In this document: positions 19,022-30,060 of the stretch, piece by piece
Layout: each line of letters begins with the position of its first letter
How positions within the stretch are numbered: position 1 is the first letter of the stretch
Source: Prorocentrum cordatum
Lineage: Eukaryota > Sar > Dinophyceae > Prorocentrales > Prorocentraceae
Direction: 5' to 3'
Assembly: GCA_963575745.1 (NCBI GenBank)
Contig: CAUYUJ010003047.1
Coordinates: 143,814-201,313 of the forward strand
Length of the DNA: 57,500 nucleotides
Made by a program: the position numbers and the translations under genes
Notes under the pieces: generated by a model
Seen by the model: only the letters and a program-made list of their open reading frames with translations
Database searches by the model: none
Told to the model about the DNA's origin: nothing

Positions 19022-19170
19022 CTCCTCCTCCTCCTCCTCCTCCTCCTCCTCCTCCTCCTCCTCCTCCACCCAGCCCGTCTCATCCTCATCCTCCTTCTCC
19101 ACCTCCTCCTCCTCCTCCTCCTCCTCCTCCTCCTCCTCCTCCGCCTCATCCTCATCCTCCTCCTCCTCCT
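18950..19170. repeat. CTC/CTG/GTC trinucleotide repeat
   Basis: Long compound repeat with a CCACCCAGCCCGT phrase occurring twice; gives poly-Ser/Leu/Pro and poly-Glu frames. Confidence 0.9.
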
Positions 19171-19354
19171 CCACCCAGCCCGTTCATCTCCCTCCTCTTC
19201 CTCGTCCTGCTCGTGTAACATGAACATCGGAGGTTGGGGGGTGAGATCGAAGTGGAACGGAGAGCCCCCCTACCGGGAAATCGATTTCGGTTTCGTGTTC
19301 GTGCGTGCCGTGCGGGCGAGGCGAAGCTGCGTGGGCGGGCGAGAGAAAGTCTCC

Positions 19355-19635
19355 TGTGGCTGAGGCGCGGCCGGACCAAATGACTCCCTTCCGGGCGGCC
19401 GGGGGCCCGCGGTGTCCCGCCGGTGTCCCGCTGGTGTCCCGTGTGGCTGAGGCGCGGCCGGACCAAATGACTCCCTTCCGGGCGGCCGGGGCCCCGCGGT
19501 GTCCCGCCGGTGTCCCGCTGGTGTCCCGTGTGGCTGAGGCGCGGCCGGACGAAATGATTCCCTTCCGGGCGGCCGGGGCGGCGCGGTGTCCCGCTGGTGT
19601 CCCGCCGGTGTCCCGTCCGTGTCCCGTCGGTGTCC
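19355..19635 (+). repeat. 87-bp tandem repeat, three units
   Basis: TGTGGCTGAGGCGCGGCCGG occurs at 19,355, 19,442 and 19,529, exactly 87 bp apart. Each unit ends in two or three GGTGTCCCGC steps, so there is a nested 10-bp repeat. Confidence 0.95.
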
Positions 19636-19908
19636 CGATGATGATGTTGATGATGATTATGATGATGATTATGATGATGATGGTGATGATGATGATGGTG
19701 ATAATGATGATGATGTTGATGATGGCGATGATGATGTTGATGATGATGATGATGATGTTGATGTTGATGATGATGATGATGATGACGTCGATTGCGAGAT
19801 CGATTGTGATATCGGTAGTGAGACCGAATGTCAGATCGATTGTGCGATGCTGATGGTTGTGATGGCCTTCATGGTGTTGCTGTTTGTGATTAGCTATGAT
19901 GACGACAT

Positions 19909-19981
<73 letters not shown>

Positions 19982-20100
19982 GGTGCTGATGATCATGATG
20001 CATACGATGATGATGATGATGATGTGGATGATGATGATGATGATGTTGATGGTGATGTCGATGATGATGATGATGACGTGGATAGTGATATCGATTGTGA
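19636..20100. repeat. GAT trinucleotide microsatellite with a repeated 30-bp insert
   Basis: GAT runs; the phrase ATCGATTGTGA-ATCGGTAGTGAGACCGAATG occurs at both about 19,800 and 20,090, so the array itself seems duplicated. Confidence 0.9.
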
Positions 20101-20518
20101 GATCGGTAGTGAGACCGAATGAGACAGCGAATGAGGTCTTCTCTCAGGTTCTCCTCCACCACGCACCCCTCGGTTCTGGACCTCTCCTTTTCCCTCCTCC
20201 TCCCCATCTTAGCTTCATCATCCTCCGAGGGTCTTGGGGGCCATGTTCGTCGATCCTCGGTCGTCGATCCTCGGTCGTCAAATGGCGCCGTTAGCTGCTG
20301 TTGCGTAAGCTGGGCAGGTTCCCAGGCAGGGGGAGGGCCGAATGGTACCGAGGCGCCAAAGAGCGAAGGGTGACGTAAACAACTCGACACCAACGCTCCC
20401 AAGAGCGAACGGCAACGCAACTATCCCCACTGGCACTGTCACAACAACATTCACCACTGTTGCCCATTGCTGGGCCCCTCCCCCCCAAACTTCCTTATCA
20501 CCCGCAGGGTGGTCGTAT

Positions 20519-20520
<2 letters not shown>

Positions 20521-20573
<53 letters not shown>

Positions 20574-20578
20574 CAAAA
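20521..20578. repeat. TA dinucleotide repeat
   Basis: About 55 bp of TA. It is followed by a ~90-bp stretch (GGGCCGAGGGGGCATTC, GCGTGGCTG, GCGGTGCGGATT) that resembles the sequence following the second TA tract. Confidence 0.95.
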
Positions 20579-20679
20579 TGAGGGGGCCGAGGGGGCATTC
20601 TCTGTCCCAAGGTGCGTGGCTGGGATGGGAATCGGCGGTGCGGATTCATATTGTTGTGATTGCTTGTTTTTTGGAGTTG

Positions 20680-21040
20680 TCCCCCCCGCGACCCCGCCCG
20701 CGACCCACCCGCGACCCCCCCAGCGACCCGCCCCCCCAACCACCCGCGACCCACTCGCGACCCACCCCGCGACACATCCGCGATCCACCCGCGCCCAGCC
20801 CGCGGCCCGCCCGCGACCAACCCGCGACCCACCCGCCGCCTGGCCCGCTTCCCACCGCGACCCACCCGCGACCCACCCCGCGATATTCCTACACTGGTTT
20901 AACGAAAAATCGGCGCCTGCGGCGGGCTGGTTGTATACATTGGAAATAAACGTCTGCGGCGGGTTTCTTCTGAGCCTTGCAGACTGCAGACGCCCCCGCC
21001 GCCCCGTCACTCTTATCCGCGACGGCGGGTTGCTTCGTAT
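20680..21040 (+). repeat. Dispersed repeat with CGACCCACC minisatellite, copy 1
   Basis: CGCGACCCACC units to about 20,890, then TTTAACGA, GCGCCTGCGGCG, AATAAA, TTCTGAGCCTTGC and CACTCTTATCCGCGA. The same order is found at 25,236-25,435. Confidence 0.75.
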
Positions 21041-21059
21041 AAATATATGGATATATGGG

Positions 21060-21098
21060 TATATATATATATATATGGATATATGTATACATATATGT

Positions 21099-21141
<43 letters not shown>

Positions 21142-21144
21142 TAT

Positions 21145-21175
<31 letters not shown>

Positions 21176-21178
21176 TAT
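21060..21178. repeat. TA dinucleotide repeat
   Basis: TA tract with TATG and ATAC interruptions. Confidence 0.95.
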
Positions 21179-21299
21179 TACATGTCAGAGTGAAGTGGGC
21201 CGAGCGGTCATTCAATGTCCCTGGACGCGTGGCTGAAGTGAGGTTATGCGGTGCGCATTGTTGTTGCTGCTGTTTACCTCCTCGCCGTCTATGCAGTGA

Positions 21300-22285
21300 T
21301 CGCTCTCCCGTGCGGGATGTTGTAGCAATGTGTTTAGACGCCGCGCCCTCGACACCCAGGCATCGCGCTATCGCTGTGGATGTCCTCGCGATTTATTTAG
21401 CGATCGCTCTATCGCTCGAGACTTCCTCGCGTTTCATTCTGTAATCGCGCTTCAGCAACCCGCCTGCTCGAACTGGCCGCTTGGGCCCGCCTTCCCGACC
21501 CGCCCGTTAGGGTCTACCCGCCAGGTCTGCCCGTCTGGAACTGCCACGTGATTTCTGCTCCTTGCCCCCCCTCCTGTTACCCTCTCACTCTCGTGCTTTC
21601 TTCGCCTCCCTCCTCGTGGCCCCTTCTTTACATCCGCCCTTTCTTACCCTGAGTAAAGGGCTGCACGAGATACACGTTGCAGGTGAAAGAAACAAACATA
21701 AATAAATACACACAAAAAGGCACGATCGAAGACGAAAAGGGCGGGTATCGAGGGTTGGGGACATACGTGTTGAATGTCCAGCGAGCAGATAATATATATA
21801 TATATATATAAAAACGAACAATCTGAACATGCTTGTTGAACTCTCACTACTGAAAAATAAATATGGTTGATCCCCCTGTTGCACATTGCATTTTTCAACT
21901 GAAGTGCCCCTCCCGGCGCTCGCACCTCTTTTGTTTGAAAAAAATGAAAATCTTCATCCTCAAACTGTGCTGTCGGCCCCTGGGTTACAATAAAAACGGT
22001 TCCCGCCTAAGAGCTCCTATGAATTTAGCCAGGGCCCCCGCTCCCGCCCGAGACTTCCTCACATTTGATTCAAGAGCCGCGCTCTCGCGTGAGACTTCAT
22101 CGCAATTGATTCAGGAATCGCTTTCTCGGCGCTCTGGGGTCGCGCTCTCGCTGAAGACTCGCTTGCAATTTACTCAAGAATAGCGCCCTTGCGTCGGAAC
22201 TGCCAGCAATTTACTCAATTGCCGCGCTCCCGACAGTCAGGTACCCAGGAGTCGCGCTCACGCTTAGGACTCCCTCACATATGAC
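21300..22285 (+). repeat. ~60-bp degenerate repeat
   Basis: Phrases of the type TCGCGCTCTCGC-GAGACTTC-TCGCA-TTGATTCA recur at about 21,300-21,460 and 22,050-22,280, separated by sequence with a short TA tract near 21,795. Confidence 0.6.
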
Positions 22286-22418
22286 TTAAGAATTCGGATC
22301 TCGCTGCCCTTCGGAGACATATCGGTGAAGGCACCGGGACCGACAAAGGGGCGACTCGAGAGGAGGCAACGGGGCCAGGGACACGAGCGCCTGCTCGGGC
22401 CGCCACGCGAGAACCCTG

Positions 22419-22439
22419 CCCCTGCAGGCCCAACGCCTT
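22419..22439. repeat. Target-site duplication, 3' side of retrogene
   Basis: The 21-bp sequence containing CCCTGCAGGCCCAACGCCTT; exact copy at 23,923-23,943. Confidence 0.9.
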
Positions 22440-22614
22440 TTTTTTGTTGTATGTCCGGCAAAGCGCTGGTTCATCCCCTCCCGAGAGCGCCCCTTTCGCG
22501 CCGACGTGCTGCAGTAACGAACGAATCGATGGATCATGCAAGAGAAGCGGCCAGATAGACAAGGGTAAACGAGAGAGGTGCGCTGCGAGAAATCGAGACA
22601 GAAAGAGATAGAGA

Positions 22615-22616
<2 letters not shown>

Positions 22617-22670
<54 letters not shown>

Positions 22671-22675
22671 CAAAC

Positions 22676-22760
<85 letters not shown>
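22617..22760. repeat. GA dinucleotide microsatellite
   Basis: GA tracts with short breaks, within the 3' part of the retrogene; on the mRNA strand it would be a CU tract. Confidence 0.95.
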
Positions 22761-22762
<2 letters not shown>

Positions 22763-23285
22763 GAACAAAAAAAAAAAAACTGAGAGAAGTCGAGCGAGCA
22801 GCCAGCACCGCGCGCCACACAACCGCAACCCTGTGGCGCGCGACGCCTTTTCCCAAAGGAGCGGCAGTTCCAGCTGGCGGAATGCAAAATGCGCACCAGG
22901 CTGCTGGGGCATTCTGGGAGGGGAAGGATCTCTCCAAGACCCGACCACAGCCTCAACCAACAAATGCCACAACGACTCCTGCCGAGTAACGCGGCTAGCC
23001 TGATCTCCTCCTCCACCTCCCCTACCTCATAACCCAGCTCCTCACCGCCGGTTCACCCCGTTCTCCACCTCCCCCTCCTCGTTCTTTTCAAGGCTCGTCT
23101 CCTCCATCTCACGGTGCCCATCTCGCTTCGCTGGGGGTCGCGTCGGGCGGACAGGCCCGGCGGGCACGACTTGAAAGCAAGCGTGCAAGTTGCCATGCGA
23201 ACGGGCAGGACGTTAAACCGAGCGGGCAGAGCGGAGGACAAACGGTCTAGCACGGACGACATCGTTCCCACTCGGTGGAGGACAT

Positions 23286-23792
23286 CTAGCACGGTTTACA
23301 ATGAAATCCGTCACCACCCGCTTTCCCTTGACAACAATATCCCCTCGTGCACTTGTTAATATCCAGCCACAGGCATTCGTATCCTGGGGCAATATACCCA
23401 TCAACACAGCAAGTTTGCATGACAGACGGAGTGTCCTTGCAGCAGTAAGTGTTTGGTTCTGGGCAATGGAAATTGCATTCAGAGGAACGGAGATACACGT
23501 CGCCAGGATGTTCATGCCCGTGATGAATTGTAGAGTTGAGCTTCTTGATATCGATCGGTAGATCCTGCGCTTCGTCCTTGCTGTTGTCTGCGGTCTGCGT
23601 CCCGCCGGGGCTCAGCGCCCGTGACTGGAGCAGCCCCACTCCGTCGGCCTCGCTCGTGGCGTCGTCGCAGTTGTGCGAGTCGTCCTCCACCAGGCGGCGC
23701 TCCTCCAGGGTTTCGGTCATGCCGTCGGCAGCGACGCCGCCGCGGCCGACGAGCAGGATGGCGAACGCTGCTGCAAACACCGCGACGTTCAT
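23286..23792 (-). CDS. Secreted cysteine-rich protein (retrogene)
   Basis: A 168-codon minus-strand frame from ATG at 23,792 to TAG at 23,286. Residues 1-22 (MNVAVFAAAFAILLVGRGGV, then AA) form a clear signal peptide, so the product should enter the secretory route. Next comes an acidic, Ser-rich stretch, then an NST glycosylation sequon near residue 100. The last ~60 residues hold 12 Cys, three of them as CC pairs (YCC, TCC, YCC), and end in FHCKPC at the C-terminus. This looks like a compact disulfide-bonded domain; the spacing does not let me name a family. ATG 23,792 is preferred because an upstream in-frame extension lacks ATG and is the leader-derived 5' UTR. The coding frame is intact and the insertion has exact flanks, so it may be young and expressed if a promoter lies nearby. 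Confidence 0.8.
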   Translation of the reverse strand: MNVAVFAAAFAILLVGRGGVAADGMTETLEERRLVEDDSHNCDDATSEADGVGLLQSRALSPGGTQTADNSKDEAQDLPIDIKKLNSTIHHGHEHPGDVYLRSSECNFHCPEPNTYCCKDTPSVMQTCCVDGYIAPGYECLWLDINKCTRGYCCQGKAGGDGFHCKPC

Positions 23793-23863
23793 GTCGGCAA
23801 CGGTGAGGCAACAGGGGCTTGTCGGCAACACGCGCAAAACCCCGCGTTCCAAATGCCTGAAGA

Positions 23864-23922
23864 CTTGCCACAATGTCTTGGGCAAAACTTGAGCCACTGG
23901 CTTGAGCCAGAATGGCTACGGA
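23864..23922 (-). other. Full spliced leader plus up to three older copies
   Basis: Minus strand: TCCGTAGCCATTCTGGCTCA-AG (23,901-23,922) matches the 22-nt DinoSL with one substitution. It is followed without gaps by CCAGTGGCTCAAG (23,888-23,900), TTTTGCCCAAG (23,877-23,887) and ACATTGTGGCAAG (23,864-23,876). The second is a clear truncated leader, the third likely, the fourth possible. All end in AAG. Confidence 0.85.
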
Positions 23923-23943
23923 CCCCTGCAGGCCCAACGCCTT
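23923..23943. repeat. Target-site duplication, 5' side of retrogene
   Basis: Exact copy of 22,419-22,439, abutting the first base of the spliced leader. Confidence 0.9.
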
Positions 23944-23994
23944 GAACACTGGCGGGGGTTCAGAAATGGTCAGACTTCGGCAGCCAAGCTCTGC

Positions 23995-24880
23995 AGCCAC
24001 CCAGTTGCAACCCTTCGTGGTCTGCCCGCTGCCATTCGTGGACCCGTTGCAGCCCTTCGTGGCCTCCTCGCTACCCTTCGTGGCCCCATGTGTGCATGCC
24101 CTTCGTGGCCCCCTCGCTGCCCTTCGTGGCCCCATATGTGTATGCCCTTCGTGGCCCCCCTCGCTTTGTTTCGTGGCCCCATTGCTGTCCTTCGTGGCCC
24201 CCTCGCGGCCCTTCGTGGCCCCGTTGCAATCCTTCGTGGCCCCCTCGCTGCCCTTCGTGGCCCCGTTGCAGCCCTTCGTGGCCCCCCTCGATGCCCTTCG
24301 TGGCCCCGTTGCAACCTCTCGCGGGCACCTCGCTGCCCCTCGTGGCCCCGTTTCGGCCCTTCGTGGCCCCCTCGCTGCCCTTCGTGGCCCCGTTGCAGCC
24401 CTTCGCGGCCCCGTCGCTGCCCTTCGTGGCACCATATGTGCATGCCCTTCGTGGCCCCCGCTTGTTCGCGCCCGTCGTGTCCCATCTGCATGCCCTTCGT
24501 GGCCCCGCTGTCGCCCTTCGCGGCCCCCATCGCTGGCCTTCGTGGCCCCTTTGCTGCCCTCAATGGCCCCGTCCTTGTCCTCCGCGGCCCAATATACGCA
24601 TGCCCTTCGTGGCCCCCGCTCGTTCGCGCCCGTCGTGGCCCCATGTGCATGCCCTTCGAGGCCCGCCGTCGCCCTTTGCGGCCCCTTCGCTGTCCTACGT
24701 GGCCCACTTGCTACCCTCAGTGGCCCCGTCGTCGCCTTCCGTGGCCCCGCATTATGTGCCCTTCGTGGCCCCCGCTCGTTCGCGCTCTTCGTGGCCCCAT
24801 ACACATTCCCTTCGTGCCCCCGCTGTCGTCCTTCGTGGCCTACTTCGTGCCCTTCGTGGCCTTGCTGTCGTTCTCTCTCT
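23995..24880. repeat. ~21-bp minisatellite
   Basis: Units such as CCCTTCGTGGCCCCGTTGCAG repeat about 40 times. Because 21 is a multiple of 3, several frames stay open on both strands (heptapeptides like GATKGSE on minus). It begins about 50 bp upstream of the retrogene's 5' target-site copy. Confidence 0.9.
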
Positions 24881-24895
24881 CTCTCGTTTTCGCGT

Positions 24896-24912
24896 TCGCT
24901 CGTCGTCGTCGT

Positions 24913-25011
<99 letters not shown>

Positions 25012-25012
25012 A
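24896..25012. repeat. GTC trinucleotide microsatellite
   Basis: CGTCGTCGT run closing the minisatellite. Confidence 0.95.
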
Positions 25013-25121
25013 GTCGGCCCCTTGTCCGTCCCTCTTGGGGTCGGGTTGCCGCCGATCTGCGCAGCCGCTGGCCAGGCCGACGGTTCGCGGCCGCCCCGCT
25101 GCTTGCCGGGGCCTGGCATGC

Positions 25122-25435
25122 AAGAAAGAAAGGTATACCCCCCAAAAAAGGTACGATCGAAGACGAAAACGGCGGACAGTCATAAAATGATTGCTGCTGT
25201 TGTTGTTGTGGTTGTTGCGGTTGTTGTTCGTTGTCGTCGTCCCCCCCGCGACCCGGCCCGCTCCCACCCACGACCCACCGCGCGACACATCCGCATTGCT
25301 TTAACGAGCAAAAACTGCGCCTGCGGCGAGCTCGTTGAATAAAAGTAAGAGCCAGCGGGCGCGGCTTCTTCAGAGCCTCGCGAACTGCCGACGTCCCCGT
25401 CGCACCCTCACTCTTATCCGCAATTGCGGGGTGCA
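25122..25435 (+). repeat. Dispersed repeat, copy 2
   Basis: GGTACGATCGAAGACGAAAA matches 21,717-21,740; CCCCCCGCGACCCG to CACTCTTATCCGCAA matches 20,680-21,035. Contains a small hairpin AACGAGC with GCTCGTT near 25,300-25,337. Confidence 0.7.
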
Positions 25436-25559
25436 GCGTGTGAGTGTATAGTTACATACATACACGCATATTAATATACACATATATGCATGTATCGAAG
25501 TACACCAATATATGCACATGCACAGCGAGAAGGAGAGGCAGAGAGAGAGAGAGGAGAAA

Positions 25560-25707
25560 GGACAAGAGAGACGGGCAGACAGACAGACAGACAGACAGGC
25601 AGGCCGGCAGGCAGGCAGGCAGACGACATATAGACAGACACACAGACACACAGACAGACAGAGACAGACAGACAGACAGAGAGAGACAGACAGACAGACA
25701 CACAGAC

Positions 25708-25738
<31 letters not shown>

Positions 25739-25760
25739 CGGACGGACAGGACAGGACGTA
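25560..25760. repeat. ACAG tetranucleotide microsatellite
   Basis: CAGACAGACAGA runs with GGCA, GACACA and GGAC variants. Confidence 0.95.
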
Positions 25761-25929
25761 CAGACAGATCGAAAGGGAGACAAAGAGAATGAGATGAGGA
25801 GAGAGAGGCTGGCTGCAGGCCTCTCCGAGTCCGTCCCTGGCCGTGTTCCACCCCTGCTGGGCCTGCTCAAAGGCTTGGTTCCTCGGCAGCAACGGTGCTT
25901 TCGGAAGCAAGGGGGGGCCGAGTGAGGCC

Positions 25930-26599
25930 GGTCCTCTCTCTCTCTCTCTTCCTCCTCATCCTCCTCCTCCTCCCCCTCCTCTTCCTCCTCCTCCTCCTCC
26001 TCCTCCTCCTCCTCCTCCCCCTCATCAGCATCGTCATCATCATCATCATCAGCAGCATCGTCCTCATCATAATCGTCATCAACATAATCAGCATCATCAT
26101 CATCAACAAGAACATCATCATCATATCCATCATCAGCATCATCATCATCATCATCATCATCGTCACCATCCTCATCCTCATCCTCATCCTCATCAGCATC
26201 ATCATTGTCATTGTCATCATTGCCATCCTCATCACTGTTATCATCATCGCCGCCATCCGCAGCATCAGCATCAGCATCATCCTCATCATCCTCATCATCC
26301 TCATCCCCATCATCGTCCTCATCCTCATCCTCATCATCCTCATCATACTTATATTCCTCATCATCATCATCATCATCAGCGGCATCATCATACGCATCGT
26401 CATCAGTATCCTCATCATCGTCCTCATCCTCATCCTTATCCTCATCCTCACCATCATCATCATCAGCACCATCAGCATGAGCACCACGATCACCATCACC
26501 ATCCTCATCCTCGTCCTCATCCTCATTATCAGAAGCAGCATCAGCATCAGCATGAGCATCATCATCATCAGCAGCAACAGCATCGTCTTCCTGTTCAGC

Positions 26600-26644
<45 letters not shown>

Positions 26645-26645
26645 T
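25930..26645. repeat. CTC then ATC trinucleotide repeats
   Basis: About 80 bp of CTC followed by about 620 bp of interrupted ATC/ATCCTC/ATCAGC. The plus strand stays open as poly-Ile/Ser/His and the minus as poly-Asp/Glu or poly-Met; simple repeat, not gene. Confidence 0.9.
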
Positions 26646-26805
26646 CCCACCTCCGTACTCCCATCCTGCCGTCTCCACCCTCGTCAAGGGGTCGTGCGCG
26701 AGCTGCCATTTCTAAATAATTCCTGGCTGGTGTCTACCGGTGGCAAGGGTGGGACATTTCACCACACTGTCGAATCGCGGGGTCGCACACACACACACAT
26801 CCTTG

Positions 26806-27345
26806 TTCCTTAATATTATATACCCCCACCTACGTCGTATTCCGGCCGATAGCAACCCAATCCGGGACCTCCCATCCGGACTGTAAAAAATCAATACAAA
26901 GTGGCCGTTTCTCTTCTCAACATCGTCTTTCTTGTCGTCGACGATGCGAAAAACGTGGCAGGAATGGGACGCGGCGCGCATCGCGCGCGGCAGTCGATCT
27001 GGGCCCGCCCGTCCTGACTGCAAAAAATCAATACAAAGTCTTCGTTTTTTCCTCTCAGCATGGCCTGCCTTGTCGCCGATGGTGCGAAATATGTGGCAGC
27101 AATGGGACGCGGCGCACATATGGGACGCGGCGCACATCGCGCGCGGCCGTCAATCTGGGCCCGCCCATCCTGACTGAAAAAATCAATACGAAGTCTCAGC
27201 GTTTTCCTCTCAGCATGGCTTGCCTTGTCGCCGACGGTGCGAAATATGTGGCAGGAACGGGACGCGGCGCACATCGCGCGCGGACGTCCATGCGGGTTGC
27301 GGGCCCTCCCATCCTGACTGTAAACAACAATACAAGGTACAACAA
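26806..27345 (+). repeat. ~140-150-bp tandem repeat, block A (four units)
   Basis: AATCAATACAAAGT recurs at about 26,889, 27,027, 27,180 and (degenerate) 27,326. Each unit also has GTCGCCGA-GGTGCGAAA-TGTGGCAGGAA and GACGCGGCGCACATCGCGCG. Confidence 0.85.
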
Positions 27346-27354
27346 CCAATACCA

Positions 27355-28125
<771 letters not shown>

Positions 28126-28332
28126 ACTACGCGCCAGCACCCAGTTGCGCCAGCATTGCTTCTTATGTTGTGGGAGGGCGGAACGTGTCCGTTGTTCCTT
28201 TCAACATGACCAGCCTTGTCGTCGACGATGCGAAATGCGTGGCGGGAATGGGACGCGGCGCGCATCCCGCGCGGACGTCAATGCGGTGTCCTGGGGTATC
28301 CTCCACTCGCACTGAAATGCCCGCGCAACCCC

Positions 28333-28435
28333 CAGTTGTGCCATCACTGTTTCTTATGTTGTGGGAGGGCGGGTGGGAATGGGCATGCCATGCTTGATTC
28401 GCTCGAGCTGGCTAGCTTGACCCACACCCACATCC
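28333..28435 (+). repeat. ~100-bp repeat, copy 1
   Basis: GTGCCATCACTGTTTCTTAT to CTAGCTTGACCCACACCCAC; near-identical at 30,403-30,500. A partial third copy starts at about 28,143. Confidence 0.9.
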
Positions 28436-29060
28436 TTGTTCCTTATTGCTATATACCCCCACCTACCTCGTATTCCGGCCGATAGCGACCCAATCCGGGA
28501 CCTCCCATCCGGACTTTAAAAAGTCAATACAAAGTGGCCGTTTCTCTTCTCAGCATCGTCTTTCTTGTCGTCGGCGATGCGAACAGCGTGGCAGGAATGG
28601 GACGCGGCGCACATCGCGCGCGGCAGTCAATTTGGGCCCGCCCATCCTGACTGTGAACAATCAATACAAAGTCGTCGTTTTTTCTCTCAGCATGGCCTGC
28701 ATTGTCGCCGACGGTGTGAACTATGTAGCAGCAGTGGAACGCGGCGCACATATGGGACGCGGCGCACATCGCGCGCGGCCGTCATACCGGGCCTGCCCTT
28801 CCTGCCGGTAAAAATCAATACGCAGTCTCCGCTTTTTCCTCTCAGCATGGCTTACCGTGTCGCCGACGGTGCGAAATATGTGGCAAGAACGGGACGCGGC
28901 GCACATCGCGCGCGGACGTCCATGCGGGCTGCGGGCCCTCCCATCCTGATTGTAAAACAACAATACAGAGTTGCCGTTTTTCTTTTCATCATGGCCTGTC
29001 TTGTCGTCGACGATGCGAAATGCGTGGCAGGAATCGGGCACGGCGCACATCGCGCGCGGA
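28436..29060 (+). repeat. ~140-150-bp tandem repeat, block B
   Basis: Copy of block A, including its unique left part (CCGGCCGATAGCGACCCAAT). Unit phrase near 28,525, 28,660, 28,806 and 28,957. Confidence 0.85.
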
Positions 29061-29307
29061 TTTTTGGGACAACCCCAAGGCGGGAGGGGCCACCTTGTCA
29101 GAAACAATGCCATGCTAATTTTCCCTGCCCACATAGCTGTTCTTGTCGTCCACCCCGCAAAAGTGCATGGCAAGAATTGGGCGCGGCACACCCCCTCCCC
29201 CCCCCGCTCGAAGTGAATGAAATGACCTTCCCGCTTGGGCGCCGAGCGAAATTTTCTCAAAGTTGCGCTCCCGCTTTGGCTCGGCGCACGTTTTTCGCTC
29301 GCCAATT

Positions 29308-29770
29308 CATTGGGCGCCGGGGCGTTCCAAGAGGCCCTGGTGACGAATGCCTGGGAGGTTTCTGCTTGTTCACTCTCTTGGAGGGCCTCCTGAGGCACCC
29401 CGCGGTTTTTTGGCGGCGTCTTCGGCCGTCTGGAGGCAATCTTGGGCGTCTTGGAACGATCTTTCGGCGACTCAGGGCCCCTCGGATCGTCTCGGGGGCG
29501 TCTCGGCTCTCTTGGGGCGTTCCTGGGGCGCTCTGGGACCTGGAAGTCAGCGCCGAAGAGAAGAAAACCATCGCTGGGACCGACGTGCCCAGGACCTGCT
29601 CGGGGTTCTTTTCGTCGGGGGGGCCCCAGGGGCCGCCCCGCGCGCGCAAACTACCTGCTCGGGGTACTTTTCGTCCGGGGGCCCCCAGGGGTCGCCCCGC
29701 GCGCGCAAACTAGAATATTGTTAACTAGTTACCGGAGATCTTTGCACACCTCTGGCCCGTTGGGCCGGCG
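29308..29770 (+). mobile_element. Array-bodied insertion element, copy 2 (463 bp)
   Basis: Starts CATTGGGCGCC, ends GGGCCGGCG, flanked by an exact AATT direct repeat (29,304-29,307 and 29,771-29,774). It holds a TCTTGG-type array (29,385-29,545), a doubled ~57-bp unit TTTTCGTC-GGGGGCCCC-CCGCGCGCGCAAACTA (29,597 and 29,654) and GTTAACTAGTTACCGGAGAT-CCTCTGGCCCGTTGGG. The last part matches the minus strand of 11,134-11,250. Confidence 0.65.
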
Positions 29771-30060
29771 AATTTGTCCCAAGCCTTTCTGAGATCTCGA
29801 CCCCTTTCTCGGGAGCAGGTTTGCGTCCTGGATATTTTGTCATTGGTCTGGGGGGCCAGAAATGGTTCCCTGGAGGGCGAAGTCGAAGGAAAAACGTGCG
29901 AAGTCGACGGAAAAACGCCAGAGCCGCGAGAGCTTCCGAGGAGCCTCGAAGCCCGAACCGGGAGGGCCCGTCGCGGCGGCACGGCGCCGGCGCCGCCCAC
30001 AGGTCATGGTCGGCGGCGCGCCGAGGGGGAGTGTTTCAGTGACGTGCTCGAACTTTGCGC

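Larger units (their letters stand above)
22440..23922 (-). mobile_element. Retroposed trans-spliced mRNA (1,483 bp)
   Basis: Bounded by 21-bp direct repeats. On the minus strand it opens with a full 22-nt spliced leader directly against the repeat at 23,923, continues with older leader copies, a 5' UTR, a 168-codon ORF and an ~840-bp 3' part holding a CT/GA microsatellite, and closes with an A-tract of 6-8 against the repeat at 22,439. Leader at one end, A-tract at the other and matching flanks are the textbook outcome of LINE-type retroposition of a mature mRNA. No reverse transcriptase is encoded here, so the machinery acted in trans. Confidence 0.9.

Noticed and set aside
20278-20510. Minus-strand frame with a hydrophobic stretch (VVNVVVTVPVGIVALPFALG)
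   Set aside because: Upstream it runs into TA and CGACCCACC repeats, no start or acceptor is convincing, and an overlapping frame is equally open.
24000-24880. CRISPR-like array
   Set aside because: Units are contiguous with no unique spacers, and the genome is eukaryotic.
23512-25185. Frames of 427-535 codons on both strands
   Set aside because: Direct consequence of a 21-bp repeat and a GTC tract, both multiples of three.
25370-26719. Poly-Asp/Glu, poly-Ile and poly-His frames
   Set aside because: ATC and CTC microsatellite translations.
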